Source: Oscillospiraceae bacterium (GTDB lineage Bacteria > Bacillota > Clostridia > Oscillospirales > Acutalibacteraceae). Taken from it: 36,549 nt of DNA. The stretch lies in assembly GCA_015066345.1 (NCBI GenBank), contig SVOQ01000025.1:1-36549 (forward strand), read 5' to 3'. The notes under the pieces were generated by a model. That model was given only the letters and a program-made list of their open reading frames with translations. It searched no databases and was not told the DNA's origin. A program made the position numbers and the translations under genes. Below, in pieces: positions 15,520-23,554 of the stretch (position 1 is the stretch's first letter; the number at the start of each line of letters is the position of its first letter).

Positions 15520-16065
15520 ATGAAAAAATGGAAATGTTTAGTTTGCGGTCAGATTGTTGAAGGCGAAAATCCCCCCGAGGCTTGCCCCCTTTGCAAAGCT
15601 CCCGCTGAAAAATTTGTTGAAGTTAAAGACGAGGAAATGACTTGGGCTGCAGAGCACGTTCTCGGTGTAGCTAAAGGCGTTAGCGAAGAAATCATCGAAG
15701 GTCTTCGTGCAAACTTCCAGGGCGAATGCACAGAAGTTGGTATGTACCTTGCAATGGCAAGAGTTGCTCACAGAGAAGGCTATCCTGAAATCGGTCTTTA
15801 CTGGGAAAAAGCTGCTTACGAAGAAGCAGAGCACGCAGCAAAATTTGCTGAACTTCTTGGTGAACTCGTAACAGATTCTACAAAGAAAAACCTTGAAATG
15901 AGAGTTGAAGCTGAAAACGGTGCAACACTCGGCAAATTCGAACTTGCTAAGATGGCTAAAGAGCAGAATCTTGACGCTATCCACGATACAGTTCACGAGA
16001 TGGCACGCGACGAAGCAAGACACGGCAAGGCATTCGAAGGTCTTCTTAAGAGATATTTTGGTTAA
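15520..16065 (+). CDS. Reverse rubrerythrin (NADH peroxidase)
   Basis: 181 aa with AAAGGAG 9 bases before the ATG. The rubredoxin-like iron site comes first (Cys6/Cys9 in CLVC and Cys22/Cys25 in CPLC), then the four-helix diiron domain. Its Glu/His ligands are in [32 protein letters not shown] and [14 protein letters not shown]. This order, reversed relative to classical rubrerythrin, defines reverse rubrerythrin. In clostridia these enzymes reduce hydrogen peroxide (and, with a flavodiiron protein, oxygen) using electrons from NADH via rubredoxin. The gene lies 30 bases behind the PerR-like gene and just ahead of a rubredoxin, so the electron donor is encoded in the same operon. Codon use suggests high expression. 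Confidence 0.93.
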   Translation: MKKWKCLVCGQIVEGENPPEACPLCKAPAEKFVEVKDEEMTWAAEHVLGVAKGVSEEIIEGLRANFQGECTEVGMYLAMARVAHREGYPEIGLYWEKAAYEEAEHAAKFAELLGELVTDSTKKNLEMRVEAENGATLGKFELAKMAKEQNLDAIHDTVHEMARDEARHGKAFEGLLKRYFG

Positions 16066-16123
16066 TAATTATATAATTTCTGCTAACACTATATAACAAG
16101 AATAATATATAGGAGATGTTAGT

Positions 16124-16276
16124 ATGAGATATGTTTGCCCCTGTGGTTATGTTTATGACACAGCCAAAGGTGACCCGGATAGTGGTATAGCACCTAACAC
16201 AAAGTGGGAGGACGTTCCTGCGGATTGGGTATGTCCCATTTGTGGTCTGGGTAAAGAAGCTTTTGAAAAAGAATAA
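16124..16276 (+). CDS. Rubredoxin with an unusual C-x-C first knuckle
   Basis: 50 aa, preceded by TAGGAGAT. Sequence landmarks are [20 protein letters not shown] and [10 protein letters not shown]. The second iron-binding knuckle is canonical C-x2-C. The first knuckle is Cys5-Pro-Cys7 (C-x-C), one residue shorter than the usual C-x2-C-G-Y. The DNA is unambiguous here. Rubredoxins carry one electron through a single Fe(Cys)4 centre; this one probably feeds the adjacent reverse rubrerythrin. The odd spacing should change the site geometry, or the pair may be used differently. Confidence 0.9.
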   Translation: MRYVCPCGYVYDTAKGDPDSGIAPNTKWEDVPADWVCPICGLGKEAFEKE

Positions 16277-16281
16277 AAACT

Positions 16282-16315
16282 AAATCCGATGAAATTTGTT
16301 TCATCGGATTTTTGG
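16282..16315 (+). terminator. Terminator after the rubredoxin gene
   Basis: Perfect 13-bp stem (AAATCCGATGAAA and complement) with a TTTG loop, running into TTTTT. It ends the peroxide-stress operon and lies just upstream of the flavin reductase start. Confidence 0.88.
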
Positions 16316-16331
16316 TATAGGAGATAATAAA

Positions 16332-16832
16332 ATGGATAACACGGCTTTATTTAATCTATCATACGGCGTTTATGTTGTAACTGCTTGGGACGAGGGTAAA
16401 CCTACGGGCTGTACGGCGAACTCTGCTATGCAGGTAACCGCTACCCCTGCAACCGTTGCGGTGTCAATTAATCACGATAATCACACCAATAAATGTATAA
16501 AAGATACGGGCGTTTTTGCGGTTAATATTCTTGGTGAAAATGTGGACCCTATGATAATCGGTTCTTTCGGTTTCAGAAGTGGCAGAGATGTTAATAAATT
16601 TGAGGGTATTGAACACCTTGTAAAAGGCTTTGTTCCCGTGTTACCTCAGGCAATATCATATATAACCTGTAAGGTGATTAACACTATGGAAACCGAAACT
16701 CACACAGTTTTCCTTGGTGAGGTTACTGATGCGGGACATCTTAATAAGGATGTACCTATGACATATTCTTTTTATCATAAAGTAATAAAGGGTAGTGCAC
16801 CTAAAAATGCACCCACATATTCAGGTGATTAA
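16332..16832 (+). CDS. Flavin reductase-like FMN-binding protein
   Basis: 166 aa. The ATG at 16332 is preferred because TAGGAGAT lies about 7 bases before it; earlier in-frame starts fall inside the preceding terminator. The fold is the FMN-binding split barrel: SYGVYVVTAWDEGKPTGCTA, QVTATPATVAVSINHDNHT and GVFAVNILGE are the flavin-contacting strands. Family members reduce flavins or serve as flavoredoxin partners of rubredoxin and flavodiiron proteins. Its position right after the rubrerythrin-rubredoxin operon fits a redox role. The stop codon is one base from the next start, so the two are co-translated. Confidence 0.85.
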   Translation: MDNTALFNLSYGVYVVTAWDEGKPTGCTANSAMQVTATPATVAVSINHDNHTNKCIKDTGVFAVNILGENVDPMIIGSFGFRSGRDVNKFEGIEHLVKGFVPVLPQAISYITCKVINTMETETHTVFLGEVTDAGHLNKDVPMTYSFYHKVIKGSAPKNAPTYSGD

Positions 16833-16833
16833 T

Positions 16834-17319
16834 GTGAAAAATATTGTGTTAATCGGTATGCCCGGTGCGGGTAAAAGCACCGTGGGGGTGCTTCTTGCCA
16901 AGTCAATGCTTATGAATTTTTGTGATACAGATTTACTCATTCAGAGTGAAACCGGTGAGAGCCTTTGTGATACTATAAAAAACCGTGGCATTGATGCGTT
17001 TATTCAACTTGAGGATGAAATTATTTATAAAAATGATTTTACCAATAGTGTTATAGCTACGGGCGGTAGTGCAGTTTATGGGGAACGGGCTATGAATAAA
17101 CTTAAAGAAAACGGCAAAATCGTTTATCTTAAGGTTACACCCGAAGAATTAAATAAAAGAATAAACAACATACATACCCGCGGTATCGCTATGAAAGAGG
17201 GTACAACCTTAAGTGAGTTGTACGAAGAAAGAGCTACTCTTTATGAAAAATATGCGGATATTACAATTGAGTGTGACGGCAAAACTCCCGAAGAATGTGT
17301 TGATTTGATTATAGAATAA
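16834..17319 (+). CDS. Shikimate kinase-like P-loop kinase
   Basis: The GTG at 16834 is taken as start; AGGTGA lies six bases before it and the preceding gene stops at 16832. The product is 161 aa. Walker A is GMPGAGKST at residues 8-16, followed by FCDTDLLIQ (shikimate-binding Asp region). The position of the usual FR-x-x-E motif reads FIQLEDE, so the substrate Arg is missing, and the usual GGG motif is ATGGSAVY. The LID Arg (TRGIAM) and ELYEERATLYEKYADI are kept. These changes recur in a branch of AroK-like proteins of Clostridia as I remember them, and its substrate may not be shikimate. There is no aromatic-pathway gene nearby. Confidence 0.7.
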   Translation: MKNIVLIGMPGAGKSTVGVLLAKSMLMNFCDTDLLIQSETGESLCDTIKNRGIDAFIQLEDEIIYKNDFTNSVIATGGSAVYGERAMNKLKENGKIVYLKVTPEELNKRINNIHTRGIAMKEGTTLSELYEERATLYEKYADITIECDGKTPEECVDLIIE

Positions 17320-17352
17320 AAAATTCCCGACTCGTTTGAGTCGGGAATTTTT
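17320..17352. terminator. Bidirectional terminator between converging genes
   Basis: ATTCCCGACTC and GAGTCGGGAAT around GTTT, with A's before and T's after. It serves the kinase-like gene and the antiporter gene from opposite sides. Confidence 0.92.
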
Positions 17353-17357
17353 ATTTG

Positions 17358-18407
17358 TTATAAAACAACGAATTGAAGTATACAGAAACCGGCATAAATT
17401 GCCAATAGAGAAAAACCTTGCCAACGGGAGAGTTTTTGTTTTATAAGTGTAGGAATGGTTAGTATTGCCATGACTAAAAGCATAACCGGAATATCAATAA
17501 TGAAAGCAGAGTTTATGCCATTAATATAACCTGATGCAGGAACATCAAACGGGTTGATTGTAATAGCAGTACCGCTTACAAGAATAAGATTGAACAGGTT
17601 TGCACCTATAACATTGCCTAACGAAAGCGAACCATGTCCCTTTATAAGTGATGTAATAGCGGTTATGAGTTCGGGTAATGATGTGCCTAATGCAACGATT
17701 GTAAGACCAATGACGGTTTCTGATACACCCATTTCACGGGCAATGATTGTAGCGTTGTCAACAAGTAAACGTGCACCGAAAGCAATAAGTACGGCACCAA
17801 CTACCAATAGTATAATATCTTTTATCAGGGAGTCTTTTTTGCCGGATTCCTTTGTTTCAACAACGTGGTCTTCGCCACTTTCTGCTTCAAGTTGTTCCTC
17901 GGTTTTGATATTTCCGTGTATTTCTTCGTGTTGAACAGTTTCTAAATCTGCACCGGTTTTCTTCATGCGTAAAACAGTGAGAACCATATATACTACAAAC
18001 GTTACGAGAAGAATTATACCTGTCCAACGACTGAATGTACCGAAAAAGTAAGAAATTAAACAATAGAAAGCGGCTGCACCGAAGAAGAATATAACGGGAA
18101 CTTTTAAACTTTTTCTTGCAGCAACACCGGGCTTTATTGCAATGGTTAAAGCGGCAATTAATGAGGTGTTGCAGATGATTGAGCCGATGGCATTACCGTA
18201 AGCGATGGAGCCCGTTCCGGCGGCAGCAGCACCGGCAGAAACCATAACCTCGGGAAGAGTTGTTCCGATAGAAACAACAGTTGCACCGATGAGGATTTCA
18301 GGCAGATGAAAACGACGGGCAATACCTGTTGCACCATCAACGAACCAGTCACCGCCCTTGATAAGAAGAACGAAACCTAAAGCTAATAAAAGAATAGGTA
18401 TGAGCAT
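17358..18407 (-). CDS. Na+/Ca2+ antiporter, YrbG (CaCA) family
   Basis: 349 aa, with AAGGAGTTTTTACT before the ATG. It has two homologous halves of about five membrane helices. The first alpha-repeat contains VSIGTTLPEVMVSAG and GNAIGSIICNTS; the second contains VALGTSLPELITA and GNVIGANLFN. The Glu of each LPE and the Asn of each GN-x-x-G are the ion-coordinating positions. A charged cytoplasmic loop of about 60 residues, rich in Glu and Lys, joins the halves. The gene has its own strong promoter and a structured 110-base leader on the same strand, suggesting control by an ion-sensing RNA. Confidence 0.93.
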   Translation of the reverse strand: MLIPILLLALGFVLLIKGGDWFVDGATGIARRFHLPEILIGATVVSIGTTLPEVMVSAGAAAAGTGSIAYGNAIGSIICNTSLIAALTIAIKPGVAARKSLKVPVIFFFGAAAFYCLISYFFGTFSRWTGIILLVTFVVYMVLTVLRMKKTGADLETVQHEEIHGNIKTEEQLEAESGEDHVVETKESGKKDSLIKDIILLVVGAVLIAFGARLLVDNATIIAREMGVSETVIGLTIVALGTSLPELITAITSLIKGHGSLSLGNVIGANLFNLILVSGTAITINPFDVPASGYINGINSAFIIDIPVMLLVMAILTIPTLIKQKLSRWQGFSLLAIYAGFCILQFVVL

Positions 18408-18419
18408 AGTAAAAACTCC

Positions 18420-18520
18420 TTAAAAAAAGAAAAATGATGAAGGCAGACCCCATCAAAGCATACGAAGAAAAACGGGTATTAACCCCGCGTAATCTGACAG
18501 ACTCCACCTAATTCAATTTT
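18420..18520 (-). promoter_or_regulatory. Structured leader of the antiporter gene, candidate ion riboswitch
   Basis: Between the promoter and the ribosome binding site the minus strand folds into several short helices. These are AGTCT/AGATT with a GTC loop, an enclosing TACG/CGTA helix around CGGG-GTTAATA-CCCG, and finally TGATG...CATCA followed by TTTTTCTTTTTTT, a terminator-like end. The bases GGTGGAGTCTGTCAGATTA look like the conserved, non-helical part of an aptamer. Given a Na+/Ca2+ antiporter downstream, a Na+-sensing (DUF1646-type) or other cation riboswitch is my leading guess, not an identification. Confidence 0.45.
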
Positions 18521-18526
18521 ACCCAA

Positions 18527-18555
18527 ATTATAAAGCAAATAAGACGAAAAGTCAA
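18527..18555 (-). promoter_or_regulatory. Sigma-A promoter of the antiporter gene
   Basis: TTGACT, exact 17-base spacer, TATAAT on the minus strand. The start would lie near 18520, giving a leader of about 113 bases. Confidence 0.85.
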
Positions 18556-18659
18556 TATAAGTTATTTTTTAAACGAAGTGGGATGGTTTTTAACAAATAA
18601 TATTGTTTTAGTTTGTAAAATATGCTAAAACATAATTAATAAATAATTTGGGTGATAAA

Positions 18660-19145
18660 ATGGGTTACGATAATATTCCTCAGTGGATTAAAGACAGTAA
18701 AACTGATATTTCAGAGCAGAATGACGAAGTAGGTCTTATTGTTGCAGGATATATAGGTGCGTTTGTTAAAAGAGGATTTACTCAACAGGAAATGGGTTCG
18801 CTTATGGCAAGTGCATTTTTGTTGCCTTCAGAGGAAGTTGAAAATAGGGTGGACGCTGTTCTTTCTTTAACTGATGATAAAGAACAGGCGAAAAAACTTT
18901 GCATTTTCTGTGTTCAAAAGGGTGAATTATTATCAATTGAGGATACGGCCCCTTGTGAAATTATCGGATTTTTGAAAGAAAAATACGGAAATGAAGCGGT
19001 AATTGAAACATTGCTCAGTTTTCCTGAAATATTATTTGTGTGGAAAAATTCTACGGTAAGATGTTTACCCGAAAACGAAAAATTCAAACAAAAAGCGGAT
19101 TTTATTTTGAATGAATGTGCCGAAGTTTTCCATGAAATTAATTAA
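18660..19145 (+). CDS. Unknown soluble protein
   Basis: 161 aa. The ATG at 18660 is preferred to the in-frame TTG at 18648, because GGGTGA lies just ahead of it. The protein is mainly helical and acidic, without a signal peptide or membrane segment. A few features stand out: QWIKDSKTDISEQNDEVGLI near the start, a single pair of Cys residues in KKLCIFCVQKGEL near residue 82, and a C-terminal helix. I do not recognise the family. It lies between the divergent antiporter promoter and the long leader of rny. Confidence 0.75.
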   Translation: MGYDNIPQWIKDSKTDISEQNDEVGLIVAGYIGAFVKRGFTQQEMGSLMASAFLLPSEEVENRVDAVLSLTDDKEQAKKLCIFCVQKGELLSIEDTAPCEIIGFLKEKYGNEAVIETLLSFPEILFVWKNSTVRCLPENEKFKQKADFILNECAEVFHEIN

Positions 19146-19199
19146 AAATTTTAAATTTTAAAAAGTATAACAAAATATTAAAATTGTCAAGTAATTTAC

Positions 19200-19228
19200 T
19201 TGACTAATAGGGCAATATTTATTATAAT
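19200..19228 (+). promoter_or_regulatory. Strong sigma-A promoter upstream of rny
   Basis: TTGACT, 17 bases, TATAAT. A small inverted repeat GTCAAGT-AATTT-ACTTGAC (about 19185-19204) overlaps the -35 region and could be an operator. Confidence 0.8.
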
Positions 19229-19234
19229 ATACGA

Positions 19235-19488
19235 GATGATGTATTATTTGTGGTAATAATGCACTATCCGTATTGTATGATAATGGTTTTGTTATTTATA
19301 TATTTTTGTTATTTATAGATTTTTTAGTTGTTTTTTTAGCAATTTTTTTAAAAAGTAGCGTTATTTTATATAGATATGTCCCGCACACGTGTGAACGTCT
19401 GCGACAAAACTTTTATTATATGCGAAAATTCCGCTTTTTCGGTGTTTTCGCCCTGTGACGGAGAGTGTTTTCGCTTCCGTCATTTTTT
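19235..19488 (+). ncRNA. Long rny leader or separate small RNA
   Basis: From the predicted start to the terminator at 19456-19488 lie about 250 bases with no supported ORF; a 61-codon frame at 19273 has no ribosome binding site and low-complexity content. Its 3' part forms a hairpin GCGAAAA-TTCCG...CGG-TG-TTTTCGC (about 19421-19450) just before the terminator stem. It is either an attenuated leader of rny or an independent RNA. I recognise no known RNA family. Confidence 0.35.
19456..19488 (+). terminator. Terminator inside the rny upstream region
   Basis: TGACGGA pairs with TCCGTCA across a 13-base loop, followed by six T's. It lies 50 bases before the rny start codon. Confidence 0.7.
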
Positions 19489-19537
19489 ATTTTTGAATTA
19501 ACTTTTAACTCACTATTAAGAAAGGAGATTTACTGCG

Positions 19538-21097
19538 ATGACTATTGGTATAGGTATTGCTATTGGTATAGCAATTGCTACACTTGTTGTCGGTGGTGTT
19601 GTTGGCTTTGTTGTCGGTGGCGCACACCGTAAAAAAGTTGCTGAAGCAGCCATAGGCTCTGCTACCCAAGAGGCAGCTCGTATTGTCAATAATGCCATGA
19701 CAGAGGCAGAGCAAAGAAAAAAAGAATTCATCCTTGAAGCTAAAGATGAAATTCACAAACTCAGAAGTGAAACCGAACGTGACCTCCGCGAAAGACGTGC
19801 CGAGGTTCAACGTCAGGAAAGAAGAATCATCCAGAAAGAAGAAAGCCTTGATAAAAAGGTTGAAGCACAAGAAAAGAAAGAGGAGCTTGTTGCTCAGAAA
19901 CTCAAAGATGTTGAGGCAAAAGAGCAGGAAGTTGAATCACTCAAGAAAAGCCAGTTAGAAATTCTCGAAAGAATTTCAGGTTACTCTAAAGAACAGGCGA
20001 AAGAGATTATTCTCAAAACTCTTGAAGAACAGCTTGTTCACGAAAAAGCCACTAAAATATTCGACTATGAGCAACAGCTCAAAGACGATATGGATAAGTT
20101 GGCAGGGGAAGTTATTTCCGGTGCTATTCAGCGTTGTGCTGCCGACCACGCGGCAGAAGCTACTGTTTCAGTAGTTACAATTCCCAGTGATGAAATGAAG
20201 GGTCGTATTATCGGCCGTGAGGGTAGAAATATCCGTACTATTGAAACAATTACAGGTGTTGACCTTATTATTGATGATACACCTGAAGCAATTACAGTTT
20301 CTTGTTTCGAGCCCGTACGTCGTGAAATTGCAAGACTTACTCTCGAAAAACTTGTTTCCGACGGCAGAATTCATCCTGCACGTATTGAGGAAATGTACGA
20401 AAAATCAAAACGTGAAGTTGAAAATACAATTCGTCAGACCGGTGAAAAGGCAATTATTGATGCGGGTGTAAACGGTCTTCACGGTGAAATTGTTAAACTT
20501 CTCGGTAAACTTAAATACCGTACAAGTTACGGTCAGAATGTTCTCAACCATTCACTTGAGGTTTCTTACCTCGCGGGTCTTATGGCTGCGGAGCTTGGTG
20601 CAGACGTAAAACTCGCAAAACGTGCAGGTCTTCTTCACGATATCGGTAAAGCCCTTGACCACGAAAAAGAGGGTACACATATCGAACTCGGTGTTGAAGT
20701 TGCCCGTAAGAACAAAGAAAATGAACAGGTTATTCACGCTATTCAGGCTCACCATGGTGATGTTGAGGCGAAAACAATTATTGCTTGTCTTGTTCAGGCG
20801 GCTGATGCGATTTCTGCGGCAAGACCCGGTGCAAGACGTGAAAACATCGAATCATACATTCAACGTTTGCAGAAACTTGAAGAAATTACAACTTCATTCC
20901 CCGGTGTTGATAATGCTTTCGCAATTCAGGCAGGTCGTGAAGTTCGTATAATGGTTAAGCCTGAGGCAGTTTCCGATGACCAGATGGTATTACTTGCAAG
21001 AGACATCGTTCAAAAAATTGAAGGTGAACTTGAATATCCCGGTCAGATTAAGGTTAACGTAATCAGAGAAAGCCGAGCAATTGATTTTGCAAAATAA
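19538..21097 (+). CDS. rny: Ribonuclease Y
   Basis: 519 aa, with AAAGGAG 10 bases before the ATG. Residues about 4-27 form the membrane anchor (glycine/isoleucine-rich), residues about 30-150 a long charged coiled coil, residues about 205-270 a KH RNA-binding domain ([17 protein letters not shown]). The HD phosphohydrolase domain follows, with [18 protein letters not shown] and [12 protein letters not shown] supplying the His-Asp metal pair. RNase Y starts mRNA decay and processing at the membrane in most Firmicutes. Length and order match the family exactly. It is followed, after a terminator-like hairpin, by ymdB, as in Bacillus. Confidence 0.97.
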   Translation: MTIGIGIAIGIAIATLVVGGVVGFVVGGAHRKKVAEAAIGSATQEAARIVNNAMTEAEQRKKEFILEAKDEIHKLRSETERDLRERRAEVQRQERRIIQKEESLDKKVEAQEKKEELVAQKLKDVEAKEQEVESLKKSQLEILERISGYSKEQAKEIILKTLEEQLVHEKATKIFDYEQQLKDDMDKLAGEVISGAIQRCAADHAAEATVSVVTIPSDEMKGRIIGREGRNIRTIETITGVDLIIDDTPEAITVSCFEPVRREIARLTLEKLVSDGRIHPARIEEMYEKSKREVENTIRQTGEKAIIDAGVNGLHGEIVKLLGKLKYRTSYGQNVLNHSLEVSYLAGLMAAELGADVKLAKRAGLLHDIGKALDHEKEGTHIELGVEVARKNKENEQVIHAIQAHHGDVEAKTIIACLVQAADAISAARPGARRENIESYIQRLQKLEEITTSFPGVDNAFAIQAGREVRIMVKPEAVSDDQMVLLARDIVQKIEGELEYPGQIKVNVIRESRAIDFAK

Positions 21098-21127
21098 GAC
21101 GGGGGATTAATCACTTTTCCCATACAT

Positions 21128-21164
21128 AGCGAAACCCACCCGTTGTGCTGGGTTTCGCTTTTGA
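21128..21164 (+). terminator. Terminator after rny
   Basis: AGCGAAACCCA and TGGGTTTCGCT around a ten-base loop, followed by TTTTGAATTTTC. Confidence 0.88.
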
Positions 21165-21191
21165 ATTTTCTATATAGAAATGTGGTAATTT

Positions 21192-21962
21192 ATGCGTTTA
21201 CTGTTTTTAGGCGATGTTGTTGGCGAGGGCGGTTGTAATTTTATTTTAAAAAAATTACCCGAATTCAAAAGAAAAAATAATATTGATGTTTGTATTGCCA
21301 ACGGCGAAAATTCTGCTAAAGGTAATGGCGTTACACCAAAGTCTTGTGAAATGATGTTTGACAGTGGGGTTGATATGATAACCCTTGGTAATCATACATT
21401 TAAGCGTCCCGAAATATCCGACTATCTTGACAGGGATGTGGCGGTAATAAGACCGTATAACTACCCCGAGGGTGCTCCCGGTAAGGGGGTAGGCATAATT
21501 GATAAGGGCAGAGTAAGGATTGCCGTAATCAATATGCTTGGTACTGTTTTTTCAGAGCCTTTGGGAAATCCCTTCAGAGAGATTGATAAAGCACTTGAGA
21601 AAATTGACGGCTGCAAAACTGTCATTGTTGACTTTCATGCCGAGGCTACGGCTGAAAAAAGGGCTATGGGTTTTTATCTTGATGGTAAAGTTACGGCGGT
21701 TTTAGGTACTCATACACATATTCAGACTGCGGATGAACAGATTTTACCTAAGGGTACGGCGTATATTACGGATGCAGGTATGACGGGACCGATACAATCA
21801 GTTTTGGGTATAGAGCCGTCACTTACAATACAAAAATTCAGGACCAACCTTCCCGTACGTTTTGAAAACGCAACAGGGGACTATGAGATGGATGGATGCC
21901 TAATAGATATTGATGAAAAAAACGGTAAAGCAACGGCAATAGAAAGGGTGAAAGTAAAATGA
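21192..21962 (+). CDS. ymdB: YmdB-type metallophosphoesterase (TIGR00282 family)
   Basis: 256 aa with only a weak ribosome binding site (TGTGGTAA). Dimetal-binding motifs are all present: FLGDVVG at residues 5-11, ANGENSAKGNG, LGNHTFKR, DFHAEATAEKRAMG, GTHTHIQTAD and ITDAGMTGP. In Bacillus this enzyme hydrolyses 2',3'-cyclic nucleotides and affects biofilm formation and sporulation decisions. Gene order rny-ymdB is conserved across Firmicutes. The stop overlaps the next start (ATGA), so the solute-binding lipoprotein is translationally coupled, an unusual partner. Confidence 0.95.
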   Translation: MRLLFLGDVVGEGGCNFILKKLPEFKRKNNIDVCIANGENSAKGNGVTPKSCEMMFDSGVDMITLGNHTFKRPEISDYLDRDVAVIRPYNYPEGAPGKGVGIIDKGRVRIAVINMLGTVFSEPLGNPFREIDKALEKIDGCKTVIVDFHAEATAEKRAMGFYLDGKVTAVLGTHTHIQTADEQILPKGTAYITDAGMTGPIQSVLGIEPSLTIQKFRTNLPVRFENATGDYEMDGCLIDIDEKNGKATAIERVKVK

Positions 21963-23476
21963 CTAAAAAGATAATTTCAGTTTTACTTGTACTTTCTGTG
22001 ATTTTTTTGTTTGCTTCGTGTGGGGGTAAGGATGACAATACAACAACCGAGCCCGAGAGTTATGTTTTACCAACGAAAATTGTTGAAGCGGATATTTCGC
22101 TCCCGTATACAAGTTCCGATTCCTTGGTGGCTTATACAGTGAAGGGAAGCCTTAATGGTGATTTGATACCCATTATGTACGAGAGCCTTTTCACACCAAC
22201 TGATGACGGCAAGGGTATGCCTTTAGTTGCTAAAAACGGTGAAATCGAAGGTACAAAGGTTACAGTATTTATTAAATCAAATGTTAAATTCAGTAATGGT
22301 ACAGTTTTAACGGCTAACCACGTAAAAACATCCTTTGAGAAGGCAAAAAATAATGCTTTCTATAAACATTCTTTAAAAAATATCGCATCGGTTTCCGTTA
22401 AAGACGATAATACAGTCATATTTAATTTATATAATCCTGACCCTATGGTATTGAATGTCCTTGACTTTCCGATTATTGCGGTTTCGGGCAAAAATACCTA
22501 CGGAAGCGGAAAATACTGTCTAAAATATCTTGAGGAAACAGCTTACCTTCAGGTTAATAGTTTCCATAGGGATTATAAAAAAACGTGGCATAAACAAATT
22601 GCACTTTATGATATGTCGGGGATTTCAGGACCTATATACCCCTTCAAAGCTAATCAGATAAGTGTTTATAAACAGGATTTAAGTGACGGAAGTTATGTAA
22701 ACTTATCGTCATTTACCGTTTCGCAGAATACCAATAATCTTGTATATGTTGGTATTAACTCCAATTGGGCGGGGTCAATTACCTCACTTGATTGGGTAAG
22801 ACAGGCGATTAATATCGGAATAAGCCGTTCAAGTATTACTGCTTCATCCTTTTTAGGACAGGGAAATACAGTAATAACTCCTTTTAAGAGTGATTATTAT
22901 CAGTTGAATACCGAAAATCTTGCAAGTGCAAGTGGCGAGGTTGAAAAGGCAATTGGTATACTTGAAAGAAACGGCTATACGACAGTTAATTCCGAAGGTA
23001 TAAGAACCAACGGTAATAATTCTTTGAAACTGAGTATTTTGGTCTGTTCCGAGAATCAATACAAAGTTTCCGTTACCGAAGCGGTTAAGAAATCCTTAGA
23101 AGAACTCGGTTTCGGAGTAGTGATTACTGAGAAGAAAACATCCGAGGATTTTATTAATGCTTTAAAAGAAGGACATTTCAGTTTGTATATCGGCGAAGCA
23201 CAACTTACTTCAAATTGCGATTTGTCTGAGTTTTTCACTGAAAAAGGAAATCTTAATTACGGTATTTCTCAGGAGTTTTTTAAGGATTTTGATGCATATA
23301 AAAAAGGCACAGATTCTACAATGACCTTTGTTGAGGCTTTTTCGACAGAAGTTCCCTTTATTCCTTTATATTACAGAAAAACCGTAGTATCAGTTAATCC
23401 TAATATTACAGGACCTGTGAATGGTTATTGTGTCTATTCGGATATAGGCGAATGGAAAGTCCGGAAGGAGAAATGA
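21959..23476 (+). CDS. ABC transporter substrate-binding lipoprotein, family 5 (peptide/nickel type)
   Basis: 505 aa. The start overlaps the stop of ymdB by four bases. A lipoprotein signal ends at Cys21 (LFASCGG). The body fits SBP_bac_5: NGDLIPIMYESLFTPTDDGK, VTVFIKSNVKFSNGTVLTANHVKTSFEKA, then the long two-lobe core ending VPFIPLYYRKTVVSVNPNI. Members bind oligopeptides, nickel or sugars for an ABC importer, but no permease or ATPase gene lies nearby, so it is an orphan. Linkage to ymdB may reflect sensing rather than bulk uptake, which is inference. Confidence 0.85.
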   Translation: MTKKIISVLLVLSVIFLFASCGGKDDNTTTEPESYVLPTKIVEADISLPYTSSDSLVAYTVKGSLNGDLIPIMYESLFTPTDDGKGMPLVAKNGEIEGTKVTVFIKSNVKFSNGTVLTANHVKTSFEKAKNNAFYKHSLKNIASVSVKDDNTVIFNLYNPDPMVLNVLDFPIIAVSGKNTYGSGKYCLKYLEETAYLQVNSFHRDYKKTWHKQIALYDMSGISGPIYPFKANQISVYKQDLSDGSYVNLSSFTVSQNTNNLVYVGINSNWAGSITSLDWVRQAINIGISRSSITASSFLGQGNTVITPFKSDYYQLNTENLASASGEVEKAIGILERNGYTTVNSEGIRTNGNNSLKLSILVCSENQYKVSVTEAVKKSLEELGFGVVITEKKTSEDFINALKEGHFSLYIGEAQLTSNCDLSEFFTEKGNLNYGISQEFFKDFDAYKKGTDSTMTFVEAFSTEVPFIPLYYRKTVVSVNPNITGPVNGYCVYSDIGEWKVRKEK

Positions 23477-23495
23477 TTTGTTAATAAATTTATGC

Positions 23496-23524
23496 TTGTA
23501 TTTAAATACGGTATAGGTTATAAT
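23496..23524 (+). promoter_or_regulatory. Promoter of the large membrane protein gene
   Basis: TTGTAT, 17-base spacer, perfect TATAAT, 30 bases before the start codon. Confidence 0.65.
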
Positions 23525-23554
23525 AAATCTTATATTATTTAAGGAGTTGACATA

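Noticed and set aside
15538-16023. 161-codon minus-strand frame inside the reverse rubrerythrin gene
   Set aside because: Shadow of a highly expressed gene; no start signals.
19273-19458. 61-codon frame in the rny leader
   Set aside because: Phe/Leu/Ile-rich from AT-rich DNA, no ribosome binding site, and it runs into a terminator hairpin.
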